This document shows positions 18,034-27,852 of a DNA stretch of 64,000 nt, in pieces. The stretch is from Marinicella rhabdoformis (GTDB lineage: Bacteria > Pseudomonadota > Gammaproteobacteria > Xanthomonadales > Marinicellaceae), in the NCBI RefSeq assembly GCF_009671245.1, contig NZ_VTFS01000001.1, forward strand, positions 124,372 through 188,371, written 5' to 3'. A program made the position numbers and the translations under genes. Position 1 is the stretch's first letter, and each line of letters starts with the position of its first letter. The notes below the pieces were generated by a model. It was not told the DNA's origin. It saw only the letters and a list, made by a program, of their open reading frames with translations, and did not search any database.

Positions 18034-18662
18034 GATGGGTTTACCAAATGAAATAATTGTTTCATTAAAAGTGGCGATTTTACGCCACGTGAAGATTCAA
18101 TGCCACTGCTGACATCGAGATATTGTGTTTGTGTTTGATTAATGGCTTGATTGATATTTTCAATATTCAAACCACCAGCCAAAATTAGCCTGTGCCTTAA
18201 CTCAACAGGAAAATTAAACCAGTCGAAAGCTTCGCCTGAACCACCCAACTGCCCTGATTGATATGAATCTAATAAACAATACTCAGCATCATGGTAACAA
18301 TTAACTGATTGCACCCATGGCTGATTATCAAGCATGGCTATGGCTTTCCAATAAGTGTGGTTAAACTGACGGCAGAACTCGGGTGTTTCTTGGCCATGAA
18401 ACTGCAACACATCAGGCTTTACTCGTGCCAAAACTTCTGCCACGTATTCGGCAGTCGGATTAACAAACAAAGCGACAACTTTAGGTTTTTTTGAAGCCGA
18501 AAAGTTCCTTAAATGTAATGATAATTTTTCCCCTTCTTCAATTGTCACATAGCGTGGACTTTTAGACACAAACACCAAACCTATGGCATCTATGCCTAAC
18601 TTACTGGCCAATTCGACTTCTTCTTTTTGCTTTAATCCACAGTATTTAATTTTGATGGTCAC
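18030..18662 (-). CDS. trpF: Phosphoribosylanthranilate isomerase
   Basis: Amadori rearrangement step of tryptophan synthesis. The preferred start is GTG 18662, which sits right after the truA TAA and is preceded by AAGGATATAAT, a fair ribosome site; this gives 210 residues. An ATG at 18683 inside truA is in frame but has no ribosome site. The catalytic Cys is in KIKYCGLKQ, with general acid Asp in LLDSYQSG and phosphate-binding LAGGLNIEN and DVSSGIE. It is 4 bases overlapped with trpB. Confidence 0.9.
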   Translation of the reverse strand: MTIKIKYCGLKQKEEVELASKLGIDAIGLVFVSKSPRYVTIEEGEKLSLHLRNFSASKKPKVVALFVNPTAEYVAEVLARVKPDVLQFHGQETPEFCRQFNHTYWKAIAMLDNQPWVQSVNCYHDAEYCLLDSYQSGQLGGSGEAFDWFNFPVELRHRLILAGGLNIENINQAINQTQTQYLDVSSGIESSRGVKSPLLMKQLFHLVNPS

Positions 18663-18663
18663 A

Positions 18664-19422
18664 TTATATCCTTGGTATTTCAAAACAATCGGGGTAAGTC
18701 ACTCCTGCAAAAACCAAACCATTTGGCGCTGCGGTAACTCCCGCCTTTCGGCGGTCTTTACTTTCAATGATTTCACCCATCCAACTCACTGGCTTTTCCC
18801 CCTTTCCTATGGGAATCAAAACACCCATGACATTTCGAATCATATGATGCAAAAAACCATTGGCTGTAACATAAAAATGTATCAACTCACCTTCGCGAAC
18901 AACACGTGCTTCCGACACCGTTTTGACTGGCTCTTTTGATTGACAATTACTTGACCGCAATGCAGAAAAATCATGAGTCCCCAATAGAATTTCTGCAGCC
19001 TGTTGCATCTTAATTTCATCAAGGGGCATCAATTCCCAGGTCAAATGATGGCGATTTATTGCCGGTTTAACATTCCGGTTAAGAATGGTGTATTGGTATG
19101 ACCTTGTTAACGCGGAAAATCTTGCATGAAAATCATCAGCAACTTGTTTAACCCACAATACTGATATAGCCCTGTGGTTTGAGGAATTTATCCCCAACCG
19201 CCACTGTCGATCAGAACGATTGGCAGTTGTATCAAAATGAATTACTTGGTGACGAGCACTCACTCCTGTATCAGTTCGTCCACAACAAAAAACGGACACT
19301 GGTTCATTGGCAACTTGGCTGATTGCTTGCTCTAGGCAACTTTGTACTGTATTGCCCTGTTTTTGACTTTGAAAGCCAAGAAAAGGTTCTCCATCATATT
19401 CAATACCACAAGCAATACGCAT
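18664..19422 (-). CDS. truA: tRNA pseudouridine(38-40) synthase
   Basis: Converts U38-40 of the tRNA anticodon arm to pseudouridine. It has 252 residues, with catalytic D51 in CCGRTDTGVSARHQ, and late FLHHMIRNVMG and RKAGVTAAPNGL blocks. Its ATG lies directly next to the T-run of the fimV terminator, so there is no ribosome site in the normal position; see the finding at 19420. It runs into trpF with no gap. Confidence 0.95.
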   Translation of the reverse strand: MRIACGIEYDGEPFLGFQSQKQGNTVQSCLEQAISQVANEPVSVFCCGRTDTGVSARHQVIHFDTTANRSDRQWRLGINSSNHRAISVLWVKQVADDFHARFSALTRSYQYTILNRNVKPAINRHHLTWELMPLDEIKMQQAAEILLGTHDFSALRSSNCQSKEPVKTVSEARVVREGELIHFYVTANGFLHHMIRNVMGVLIPIGKGEKPVSWMGEIIESKDRRKAGVTAAPNGLVFAGVTYPDCFEIPRI

Positions 19423-19451
19423 AAAAAAAGCCGGACTATAAAATCCGGCTT
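19423..19451 (-). terminator. Intrinsic terminator after fimV, abutting truA
   Basis: On the minus strand AAGCCGGA, an 8-base loop, then TCCGGCTT form an 8-bp stem followed by TTTTTTT. The T-run touches the truA ATG. It lies 24 bp beyond the fimV stop. Confidence 0.8.
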
Positions 19452-19475
19452 ATTATAGGTCATTATTGACTTAGT

Positions 19476-22004
19476 TTACATATCATCTAGCAGCTTCTTA
19501 GCCATTTCAATTTGCGATTCATCACCTTCAGCAGCGACTTCTTTTAACAAGTTTTTCGCACCGTCTTTGTCACCCATTTCCAAATAAGCCTTTGCTAAAT
19601 CGATCTTGGTATCAATCACATCACCATCTTCTAGCATGTCATCTAAATCCAAACCTAAGTCAATTTCAGAATCATCTGCTTCAGTAGTAACTTCTAAAGA
19701 TTCAGTCGAATCATCAGAAATATCAAGCACTTCATCAAACGCATCTTCAGAAGCATCTGCTGCCTCAGAAACAACTTCTTCAGCTTCTTCAGCTATTTCT
19801 TCTAGTTCATCATCAAGGTCAAATTCAAAATCTTCATCTAATGAAAAGTCTGGCTCTTCTTCTACTGCTTGTTCTACAGCTTCAACTGCTTCTTCTCCAT
19901 CACCAGACAAAGAGTCTAATGCGTCATCAATTTCATCAGACAAATCACCATCTGTAGCATCATTTGATTCTTCTAAATCATCTAACTCACTTAGGTCAAA
20001 ATCAAAATCTTCATCTACATCAAATGACTCTTCTAAAACCTCTTCAGTATCTTCAACAACGTCGTCAACAGCACCTTCAATCTCAGAATCAAGCTCATCA
20101 TCAGAATCATCATTCAAAAAGCCATCTAAATCAAATCCATCATCTACATCTGAATCACTTTCTTCGTCAACTTGTTCTGGCTCAGTGATGGCCTCAGGTT
20201 CATCATCAAAGCCTTTGAAAATGTCTTCATCTTCATCTTCATTTTCTTCATCGCTTTCAAAATCAATTTTTTTGTCTAAATCTGCCAAAACATCATCCGC
20301 CATATCTTCAACTGGTTCGGTTTCAATTAATGGCTCATTAACTTTGGTATCTTCAGTTTCGGTTGATAAGTCTTCAATTTCACTTTCTTTACCATTGTTT
20401 CTTGATTTAATGTCATCTAAAAAGCTGGTTTCTTCAGCCACATCTTTGTTTTTAGACCTTAAAAACTTAGGAACAAATATCAATACCAACAAGGCTAACA
20501 GTCCTAAAGCCAACCATTGTAAATTTTCCATAATCCAATTAACCCCCTTATCTACCATTGATTCTTCTTTATTTTGCGGTATTGAAAGCGCTTTTACTTC
20601 AGTTTTCACTGGTTCAGCTTCGACAGCTGTACTTTCTTCAGAATCAGTCTCTGATTCTTCACCAACAGATAAATCTGTAATCATTGACTCAGGTTCAGCA
20701 GCCATTTCTTCTTCAGTTAAAGCAACCGATGGATCATCACCCCAAACATCGTCAGACTCACTTGATGTGGCTTCTTCTGTAACAGTTTCGTCACTGTCAG
20801 TAAATTGATCTTCTAGGTTTGCTAAATCGTCACTTTTTATTTCCAGTGCAGCTTGTTGCACTTCAACAATCCCTTCCAGTTCTGATAATCGCTCTTTCAA
20901 CTCTGCATTTTCAGAATCTTTGTTATACAACTCTTCTGCTGTTGCGCTTTCATTCAGATTTTCATAACTTTCGCCTTCCAAGCCTCCATTTGAATCTTCC
21001 TGATCTGTACTTCCTGCCAATTCAACACCATAATCAATGGTTTCAGCCACTGCTTCTTCTGGCTCAGAATAATCAGGTTCGGTGGTTTGAAAACTTGAGT
21101 AACTTTCTTCAGCTACTTGGCTGGGAGCCCAGGTGTCATTATGTGAACGAACCAAGTCCAATGCATCAGTTTGACTGATTGACTGTAATTCATTGGCATC
21201 AGGAATCATCAACCGACTGCCTTTGATCAACTGATTGATGTTGTTGTTAGCAAACGCCTGAGGGTTGCTATTAAACAAGGCGGCCATCATTTGATTGGTG
21301 GTTAATGCACTGGGTTTATTTTGATTTGCTAAACGCCACAATGTATCTCCAGACATCACTTCTATTGAACCAACAGTCGTATCGTAGCTAACTGCTTCCT
21401 CAGGTTCTTCATCCGTAACGTTTTCTACAGTATCTTCAACAGCATTTTCTTCAACATCAAATTGATTGCCTTCAGAAGCCTCAACCCTGGTTTGAACCTG
21501 TGGGGTTTCATCAACAGCGTCTGCAACCTCTTCAATAATTTCGGATTCTTGGTTAGTTGTTTCTTGTGCAACTGGAGTTTCAGTGATGATTTGACTGCTG
21601 CTGTAAACTGGAGGATCAAGTAAGATGGTAAATTCACGGAAAATTCGACCATTACCCCAATTAACATCCAGCAACAAAGAAACAATCGGCTCACTGACTG
21701 GCCCAGAAGAGGAAACTTTGATTAACAGTGGATTTTCTTCATCTATTGACACACTGATATTACCAGGAACAAAGGACCTATCTAAACCTACTTTTTTATA
21801 GTCTTCTGCACTGGCTAATTTAACATCAAGACCAGATAAATCCTCATCATCACCAATCATTAGGTTAATGCTGGCATGCAAAGGTTGATCCAGTGCGGAA
21901 TGTACCTGTATGGTCCCCATTCCTAGAGATTGGGTGTCTTGTGAAGCCAAGGTTAAGCCCATTACTAAGCCTAGTAAAATAGATTTTTGTTTCATAATTT
22001 TCAC
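19476..22004 (-). CDS. fimV: FimV/HubP-family polar landmark protein
   Basis: A large membrane protein that organises the cell pole and type IV pili or flagella in relatives. The start is GTG 22004; the ATG at 21995 is a near alternative. Order: signal peptide (about 1-25), FimV-type N-terminal domain, a LysM peptidoglycan-binding domain near 212-260 (VMSGDTLWRLANQN), a coiled-coil segment near 365-400, one membrane helix near 490-512, a long cytoplasmic Asp/Glu-rich region (roughly 530-790), and a C-terminal TPR-like motif (DLAKAYLEMGDKDGAKNLLK). The acidic region is low-complexity. Its normal neighbours asd and truA are in place. Confidence 0.93.
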   Translation of the reverse strand: MKIMKQKSILLGLVMGLTLASQDTQSLGMGTIQVHSALDQPLHASINLMIGDDEDLSGLDVKLASAEDYKKVGLDRSFVPGNISVSIDEENPLLIKVSSSGPVSEPIVSLLLDVNWGNGRIFREFTILLDPPVYSSSQIITETPVAQETTNQESEIIEEVADAVDETPQVQTRVEASEGNQFDVEENAVEDTVENVTDEEPEEAVSYDTTVGSIEVMSGDTLWRLANQNKPSALTTNQMMAALFNSNPQAFANNNINQLIKGSRLMIPDANELQSISQTDALDLVRSHNDTWAPSQVAEESYSSFQTTEPDYSEPEEAVAETIDYGVELAGSTDQEDSNGGLEGESYENLNESATAEELYNKDSENAELKERLSELEGIVEVQQAALEIKSDDLANLEDQFTDSDETVTEEATSSESDDVWGDDPSVALTEEEMAAEPESMITDLSVGEESETDSEESTAVEAEPVKTEVKALSIPQNKEESMVDKGVNWIMENLQWLALGLLALLVLIFVPKFLRSKNKDVAEETSFLDDIKSRNNGKESEIEDLSTETEDTKVNEPLIETEPVEDMADDVLADLDKKIDFESDEENEDEDEDIFKGFDDEPEAITEPEQVDEESDSDVDDGFDLDGFLNDDSDDELDSEIEGAVDDVVEDTEEVLEESFDVDEDFDFDLSELDDLEESNDATDGDLSDEIDDALDSLSGDGEEAVEAVEQAVEEEPDFSLDEDFEFDLDDELEEIAEEAEEVVSEAADASEDAFDEVLDISDDSTESLEVTTEADDSEIDLGLDLDDMLEDGDVIDTKIDLAKAYLEMGDKDGAKNLLKEVAAEGDESQIEMAKKLLDDM

Positions 22005-22106
22005 TGTTTGTCGCTGTGTTTAGTACAAAAGAACGCTAATAACTTTTAGATATTAACCAATTCTACAATAAATTACCAAGAAATTATCTAAAAAAAACGT
22101 GCTAAC

Positions 22107-23132
22107 TTACTCTTTATCCAGTAATTTTATCAGCTCTTCAGCTATTTGAACACTGTTCAAAGCCGCACCTTTCCTTATGTTATCTGAGACAATCCACATA
22201 TTGATACCATGGTCAATTGATATGTCTTCACGAATTCTACTCACATAAACAGGGTCATTCCCTGCACTGTGAACAGAAGGTGATGCAAATGACATACTGG
22301 CAGGGTCGTCCATCAATTCAACACCCGCTGTATTTTGCATTAAAGATTTAACTTCGTCAGCAGTAATTTTGGCAGTTGTTTCGATATGGACTGCTTCTGC
22401 ATGACCATAAAATACGGGCACTCGAACACATGTTGGATTCACTCGCACCGAACGGTCTCCCAATATTTTTTGGGTTTCCCAAACCATTTTCATTTCTTCA
22501 CGGGTGTAACCATTGTCTTGAAACTCATCAATCTGAGGAATCACATTAAAAGCAATTTGTTGAGAAAAAGCGTTGTTTTGTAACGGCCTGAAATTCAACA
22601 ATGAACGGGTTTGTTCCGATAACTCATCAATGCCCTTATTACCCGCACCTGAAACAGACTGGTAAGTTGCCACATTGATGCGCTCAATGCCTACTTTTTT
22701 ATGAATGGGCGCCAAGGCCACCAACATCTGAATGGTTGAGCAATTGGGATTGGCAATGATGCCTGTTTGTTTGAATTCAGCTATTGCTTCTGGGTTCACT
22801 TCAGGCACCACAAGCGGCACATCTTCTTCATTGCGGAAATATGACGTGTTGTCAATCATCACACAACCTGAGTCAACACACTTGGCTACATATTCAGCAG
22901 AAACAGCCGCACCAGCTGAAAACAAAGCAATGTCCGCCTTACTGAAATCAAAATGTGCCAAATCAGCAACTTGCACTTGTTTTTTATTGAAATCTATAAA
23001 GTCACCAGCACTTCGTTCACTGGCCAAAGGGAATATTTCATTGATTGGAAACTTTCTTGATTCCAAAATTTCTAGCATGGTTTTACCCACTGCACCTGTG
23101 GCGCCAACCACTGCTACATTATATGTTCTCAT
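22107..23132 (-). CDS. asd: Aspartate-semialdehyde dehydrogenase
   Basis: Reduces aspartyl phosphate for lysine, threonine, methionine and diaminopimelate synthesis. It has 341 residues: N-terminal NADP loop [11 protein letters not shown], catalytic C131 in [10 protein letters not shown], and the late [14 protein letters not shown]. It belongs to the Gram-negative/archaeal-like type 2 group. The start overlaps the aroC stop by 4 bases. Confidence 0.95.
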   Translation of the reverse strand: MRTYNVAVVGATGAVGKTMLEILESRKFPINEIFPLASERSAGDFIDFNKKQVQVADLAHFDFSKADIALFSAGAAVSAEYVAKCVDSGCVMIDNTSYFRNEEDVPLVVPEVNPEAIAEFKQTGIIANPNCSTIQMLVALAPIHKKVGIERINVATYQSVSGAGNKGIDELSEQTRSLLNFRPLQNNAFSQQIAFNVIPQIDEFQDNGYTREEMKMVWETQKILGDRSVRVNPTCVRVPVFYGHAEAVHIETTAKITADEVKSLMQNTAGVELMDDPASMSFASPSVHSAGNDPVYVSRIREDISIDHGINMWIVSDNIRKGAALNSVQIAEELIKLLDKE

Positions 23133-24202
23133 TTAACTTTTCCTGATTTGGTTTGTGCGTGGTGCCTGAGCAGATGATCCATTAAGACCAATGCCATCAT
23201 GGCTTCCACTATAGGTGTTGCTCGTATCCCAACACATGGATCGTGCCGACCTTTGGTCACCACCTCAATGGCTTCACCATGAATATTTTCACTTCGACAA
23301 GGGATTCTTAACGAAGATGTGGGTTTAAATGCCACACTTACCGTGATAGCCTGCCCTGTAGAAATACCTGCTAAAATACCACCGGCATGGTTACTCTGAA
23401 AATTGCCATCGACAATTTCATCTCTGTGAACAGAGCCTTTTTGCGGGACAGAATCAAATCCAGCACCGATTTCTACACCTTTTGAAGCATTGATACTCAT
23501 CATGGCCAGCGCCAATTCAGCATCTAACTTTCCATATACTGGCTCACCCAATCCTGCGGGTACATTGATTGCTTCCACGTCGATGCGAGCACCCACTGAA
23601 TCACCTGACTTTCTTAATTCATCCATGTAATCTTCAAGTGCAGTAACTTGAGCCACGTCGCCAGTAAAAAAAGGATTGTCGTCCACTTTTGAAACATCAC
23701 CTTTTTCCAGCTTTATCTCACCAAGCTGAGACAGCCAAGCTTTTATCTCAATATCATGATTTTCTTTCAACCATTTCTTAGCCAATGCACCGGCTGCCAC
23801 ACGCATGGTCGTTTCTCTTGCTGAAGAACGACCGCCACCACGGTAGTCACGGATACCGTATTTATGCCAGTAACTGTAATCTGCATGTCCGGGCCTGAAT
23901 GTTTCAGCAATATTTGAATAGTCTTTGCTTCTGGCGTCTGTATTTTCAATCAACAGTGCTATTGGATGACCCGTCGTTACTCCTTCAAAAACACCAGAAA
24001 CAATTTGTACATCGTCTTTTTCTTTACGCTGTGAAGTGTGGCGTGATTTGCCCGTGGCGCGACGTTCCAATTCGACCTTAATTTCTTCAACAGTAATCGG
24101 CATACCTGGTGGAAAACCGTCCAAAACACAACCGATTGTGCTGCCATGGGATTCACCAAATGAAGTGAACACCAAATTCTTACCAAAACTATTGTGTGAC
24201 AT
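23129..24202 (-). CDS. aroC: Chorismate synthase
   Basis: Last step of the shikimate pathway, using reduced FMN. It has 357 residues. The three signatures are present: [18 protein letters not shown] near the start, [15 protein letters not shown] with [14 protein letters not shown], and [17 protein letters not shown] near the end. The start ATG at 24202 lies 14 bases inside the prmB 3' end. Confidence 0.97.
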   Translation of the reverse strand: MSHNSFGKNLVFTSFGESHGSTIGCVLDGFPPGMPITVEEIKVELERRATGKSRHTSQRKEKDDVQIVSGVFEGVTTGHPIALLIENTDARSKDYSNIAETFRPGHADYSYWHKYGIRDYRGGGRSSARETTMRVAAGALAKKWLKENHDIEIKAWLSQLGEIKLEKGDVSKVDDNPFFTGDVAQVTALEDYMDELRKSGDSVGARIDVEAINVPAGLGEPVYGKLDAELALAMMSINASKGVEIGAGFDSVPQKGSVHRDEIVDGNFQSNHAGGILAGISTGQAITVSVAFKPTSSLRIPCRSENIHGEAIEVVTKGRHDPCVGIRATPIVEAMMALVLMDHLLRHHAQTKSGKVK

Positions 24203-25133
24203 GTGTATTTAAGAACTCCTCAAAATAGGGTTTGAATTTTAACAAATCTGCCTTACTAAAAACACAAATACCCTGACCATCTCCCAGAAAATCGTCTGTT
24301 TCATCAGAAGAAAAATCCAACCACATGAAGTCAACATTCGGTAACGCTGTTGTCAATGCCTGGTCATAAAAGCCCACTTCTAAAAACAAATAACCTGCTT
24401 CAGTTAAATAATCAGCTGCTTGAGACAATATTTTCACTGGAATTTCCAGTCCATCGCGCTCACTGACCAAGGCCATTTTGGGCTCGTGAATAAATTCTTG
24501 GGGTAAATTTTTATACTCTGTTTCATCCACATAAGGCGGGTTGGTAACGATCAAGTCGTATTGTTTATCCAAACTTTCAAACAAATCAGAGTGTATCAAT
24601 TGTGTATGTGAATTCAATGCCAGCGCCTGCTGGTTTTCCTTGGCTAAACTTAATGCATCCTCACTCAAGTCGGACAAATCCACTTGGCAATGCTTAAAAT
24701 AATGCGCAATCGCCAATCCAATACAGCCTGACCCCGTACACAAATCCAAAACGCCTTTTACTTCATCCATGTTTACCCACGGTGAAAATCCACAGTCTAT
24801 CAATTGGACAAAAGGAGAGCGAGGAACCAACGCCCGTTCATCAACTTTAAAATCAAGTCCTGCGAAAACAGAAAACCCCAACACATATGCCATGGGTTTT
24901 TGTGTCTTAATCCGCTCTTCCAAAAGCTGATTTGCAGCTGAAATGACTTCAGGAGATACTGCATCACCTGTCATTTGATTTAACGTTTCAAAATCAACAG
25001 CCAACATTTTCATCATCAACAGCAGCACTTCATCTTCTGCAGTAGTCACACCGTGACCATAAAATACTTTTGATGCTTGCAGTTGCTCACACAAGTTATG
25101 GAACAATTCTTTGACGGTCAACATTTCGCTCAA
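24189..25133 (-). CDS. prmB: 50S ribosomal protein L3 N5-glutamine methyltransferase
   Basis: Methylates a glutamine of ribosomal protein L3 using SAM. It has 314 residues. SAM site [18 protein letters not shown] and catalytic NPPY in [15 protein letters not shown] are clear. The N-terminal helical domain with [14 protein letters not shown] and RALVPRSP matches PrmB rather than PrmC. It overlaps aroC by 14 bases and is the first gene of the minus-strand run. Confidence 0.92.
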   Translation of the reverse strand: MSEMLTVKELFHNLCEQLQASKVFYGHGVTTAEDEVLLLMMKMLAVDFETLNQMTGDAVSPEVISAANQLLEERIKTQKPMAYVLGFSVFAGLDFKVDERALVPRSPFVQLIDCGFSPWVNMDEVKGVLDLCTGSGCIGLAIAHYFKHCQVDLSDLSEDALSLAKENQQALALNSHTQLIHSDLFESLDKQYDLIVTNPPYVDETEYKNLPQEFIHEPKMALVSERDGLEIPVKILSQAADYLTEAGYLFLEVGFYDQALTTALPNVDFMWLDFSSDETDDFLGDGQGICVFSKADLLKFKPYFEEFLNTHVTQ

Positions 25134-25202
25134 TATAAAAAAAGGCTACAATGCCTGTTTTTACCTTGTGGGTCAATCACTAATTTGCCCTTATAAAAAA
25201 AT

Positions 25203-25799
25203 ATGCTGAAAAACTTATTGATACTTTCTATTGCTTGGCTGTTAAGCGCTTGTCAGCCCAACGACCCAATTGAATACCAAAATTTAAAACTGTTTCCTCA
25301 AGGAAAAGCATTTTCTGGTTTCAGTTTAACCAATCAGAACAAAGAAAAAATAGATGAAAATGCATTCAAAGGTAAAACATCTGTGGTATTTTTTGGTTTC
25401 ACCAATTGTCCTGACATCTGCCCAACCACTTTACAGGAACTGAAATTAACCGACAAGCTATTAAAAAAGGCAGACAAACCGAGTCCGGACTTTGTTTTTA
25501 TATCAGTTGATCCAGACAGAGATAAGCCTGAAAACTTAAAAAGCTATATTGAATATTTTAATCCTGACTTTACAGCCGCAACGGGAAGTGATGCCAACAT
25601 ATTGTCTCTGGCATCTCAATTGGGTGTTGCGTATCATGTTGAAGATCATGATGAAGCGCAAGTGGTTTATGATGTAGACCATTCTTCAGCCTTATTTCTT
25701 ATCAATGAAGCTGGTGAACGAATTGGTATATTTCCAGCACCACATAATGCAGCCACTTTGGCCGCAGACTTGACCTTATATATGGAGCAACAATCATGA
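25203..25799 (+). CDS. SCO1/SenC family copper-binding lipoprotein
   Basis: A 198-residue thioredoxin-fold protein that helps insert copper into cytochrome oxidase in relatives. A lipobox (LLSAC) puts lipidated C17 in the envelope. The copper ligands are C69 and C73 in TNCPDICPTT and H160 in DVDHSSALF. The gene overlaps psd by 4 bases, which is an operon-type arrangement. Confidence 0.9.
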   Translation: MLKNLLILSIAWLLSACQPNDPIEYQNLKLFPQGKAFSGFSLTNQNKEKIDENAFKGKTSVVFFGFTNCPDICPTTLQELKLTDKLLKKADKPSPDFVFISVDPDRDKPENLKSYIEYFNPDFTAATGSDANILSLASQLGVAYHVEDHDEAQVVYDVDHSSALFLINEAGERIGIFPAPHNAATLAADLTLYMEQQS

Positions 25800-26638
25800 G
25801 AATCATTGCATTGGCATTCCAATACATACTACCCCACCGCATGCTATCAAGACTCATGTACCATTTGATGCGCATTCGCTTCAAACCCATCAAGCATTTC
25901 ACTTTGAACAGAATGATCAAAGCATTCAATATCAATTTAGATGAAGCCGCTAGTGCCAATTACGATGATTATGAGCATTTCAATGCTTTTTTTACCAGGG
26001 CATTAAAGCCAAGTGTCCGACCCATTGACACCATGTCAGACAGCATCATTTCACCCGTTGATGGCGTGATTTCGCAAGTGGGTCAAATAAAAGATGGCAG
26101 AATCTTTCAGGCCAAAGGCCACGAGTTTACTTGTAAAGAACTGATTGCATCCGAGTTTGATGAGGATTTCAGGAACGGCTCGTTCATAACCATATACTTG
26201 TCACCTAAAGATTATCATCGCATGCATGCGCCTGTGACTTGTGAATTAAAATCCATGCGCCACATCCCAGGCCGTTTATTCAGTGTGGCTGATTGGACCA
26301 CGCAAAAAATCCCACGTTTATTTGCACGCAATGAAAGGTTGGTCAACATATTACAAACACAAGCAGGTAAAGTGGCTTACGTTTATGTGGGTGCCATTTT
26401 GGTTTCAAGCATGGAAACAGTTTGTAATGGTGTCATCACACCACCGTATGCCAGTCAAGTTACAGACATCATTCCTGAAGGCAAAACCCATTATAATAAG
26501 GGCGATGAAATGGGACGCTTTAATATGGGTTCTACTGTTATATTATTGTTTCCAAAAGACAGCATGGCGTTTGAACCAGAACTTCAAGCCGGGTCCCCAC
26601 TTAAAATGGGCGAACGCATGGGCACAATGTTACAATAA
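25796..26638 (+). CDS. psd: Phosphatidylserine decarboxylase proenzyme
   Basis: Makes phosphatidylethanolamine. It has 280 residues. The cleavage/pyruvoyl site near residue 245 reads FNMGSTVILLFP, with Met in place of the usual Leu of LGST; the Gly-Ser-Thr core is intact. Substrate motifs PVDGVISQVG and the His triad region HRMHAPVTC are conserved. The start overlaps the SCO gene by 4 bases. Confidence 0.95.
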   Translation: MRIIALAFQYILPHRMLSRLMYHLMRIRFKPIKHFTLNRMIKAFNINLDEAASANYDDYEHFNAFFTRALKPSVRPIDTMSDSIISPVDGVISQVGQIKDGRIFQAKGHEFTCKELIASEFDEDFRNGSFITIYLSPKDYHRMHAPVTCELKSMRHIPGRLFSVADWTTQKIPRLFARNERLVNILQTQAGKVAYVYVGAILVSSMETVCNGVITPPYASQVTDIIPEGKTHYNKGDEMGRFNMGSTVILLFPKDSMAFEPELQAGSPLKMGERMGTMLQ

Positions 26639-26689
26639 ACATTGGATTCCAATAGGGAACTTTTTATCTAAAACTCAGTCAATATCTGC

Positions 26690-27442
26690 ATGAAAACTTT
26701 TATTTTTATCTTCATTACAACAGCATCCATGATTGCCTCCGCGCAAACAGCACTTCAAGACATGCAAGATTCAGAGTTCCTGCCAGAATCTAATCCCGAT
26801 CATCAATTTGACTATCAAGAAGTCAAAAAACAAACATTTACTGACTTTGAAAGTGCGGCCAAGTGGGCTGATGTAGTCGCTATTGCGCAGTTAACCAACA
26901 TTGACTACACCAAACAAAGGGCACTCAATGCTGAAGGTCAAGCATACTTAACAGTCCGGGTAGGATATAAAGGTGTACAAAAAAATGAACTGCTGATTAT
27001 AAACGCCAAGGGTTTTGAAAAAGAAGCCTGTTACTTTCCTGATAAAGAGGGAGTCGAAGGACAAAGGTACCTGGTTTTCCTAAAGGCCACAGCATCAGAT
27101 GGAGAGTACACAGGATTTAAACCCTTATGTCAGCTACCTATCCTATTGACTGATACAGGTCAATATGCACTCAAATACCCTTTGGATACTGAAATTCCAG
27201 TTCCTGATACATTGGTTAAAAATTTATCCTACAAAGATCCACATGCCACAATTGACACATCTGAATGGACTCACCTTAAACGTGAAGAAATTGCAGAAAG
27301 TCAGTTCATGGAACTAACAGAAAAAGATGACCTGTTTCAAAAACGTTTCTTTTTAAGCTATACCAAAGGCATCATGATGTATGAAATCAGAAAATTGATG
27401 AACATACCGATTCAACCCAGAATCACTTCTAAACAAAAATAA
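26690..27442 (+). CDS. Secreted protein of unknown function
   Basis: A 250-residue protein with a clear signal peptide (MKTFIFIFITTASMIASAQT, cleavage near residue 19). The mature part has two Cys (EACYFPDKEG and PLCQLPI) that may form a disulfide, and a stretch AYLTVRVGYKGVQKNELLIINAKG typical of immunoglobulin-like or carboxypeptidase-regulatory beta-sandwiches. I recognise no named family. It is 51 bp after psd, perhaps by chance. Confidence 0.7.
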   Translation: MKTFIFIFITTASMIASAQTALQDMQDSEFLPESNPDHQFDYQEVKKQTFTDFESAAKWADVVAIAQLTNIDYTKQRALNAEGQAYLTVRVGYKGVQKNELLIINAKGFEKEACYFPDKEGVEGQRYLVFLKATASDGEYTGFKPLCQLPILLTDTGQYALKYPLDTEIPVPDTLVKNLSYKDPHATIDTSEWTHLKREEIAESQFMELTEKDDLFQKRFFLSYTKGIMMYEIRKLMNIPIQPRITSKQK

Positions 27443-27852
27443 GTCATCAAATTGCCAACACCGACCTTTTTTTGGCTGATTTTTAACTAAAAACCAGCCA
27501 ATAAACCCAACTTTCCACCTCCTTAAATGGTTATTACCACGTTTCAGTTCACATTTTTAAAATAATTTTAAAAATTATTTTTTATGTTATTGTAAGTCTT
27601 CAAAACATATAAAGTATTTTTTAAACCCATTTATCCTTTATATACAACAACTTAATCAACTCTCTAAATTAGAATAAACTAAAATACCATTGAATTCGCA
27701 TTAGTATTTTTCATGCATTAGATAAATTTAATTTGCAATCACTTCACTTATATATACAATCATTGCGTCACAAAAAAACAAAAACAAATAATGTGACAAA
27801 AAGGGTTAACTATTAACTCATTAGTTTTAACAAAATAGAGGAGAGTTATCTA
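27443..27852. promoter_or_regulatory. AT-rich leader region before the S8 protease
   Basis: A 410-base AT-rich stretch with no convincing gene. An AT-only palindrome (AAATAATTTT...AAAATTATTT) at about 27559-27580 precedes TTTTTT and may end the upstream gene. Inverted half-sites GTCAC (27767) and GTGAC (27793) lie near the protease and could be an operator, though spaced 21 bases apart. A strong ribosome site GAGGAGAG precedes the protease ATG at 27853. No exact promoter is assigned. Confidence 0.35.

Noticed and set aside
19606-20808. 400-codon Ser-rich open frame opposite fimV
   Set aside because: It is the antisense of the Asp/Glu-rich FimV region; its Ser-rich composition comes from GAA/GAT repeats read backwards, and it has no ribosome site.
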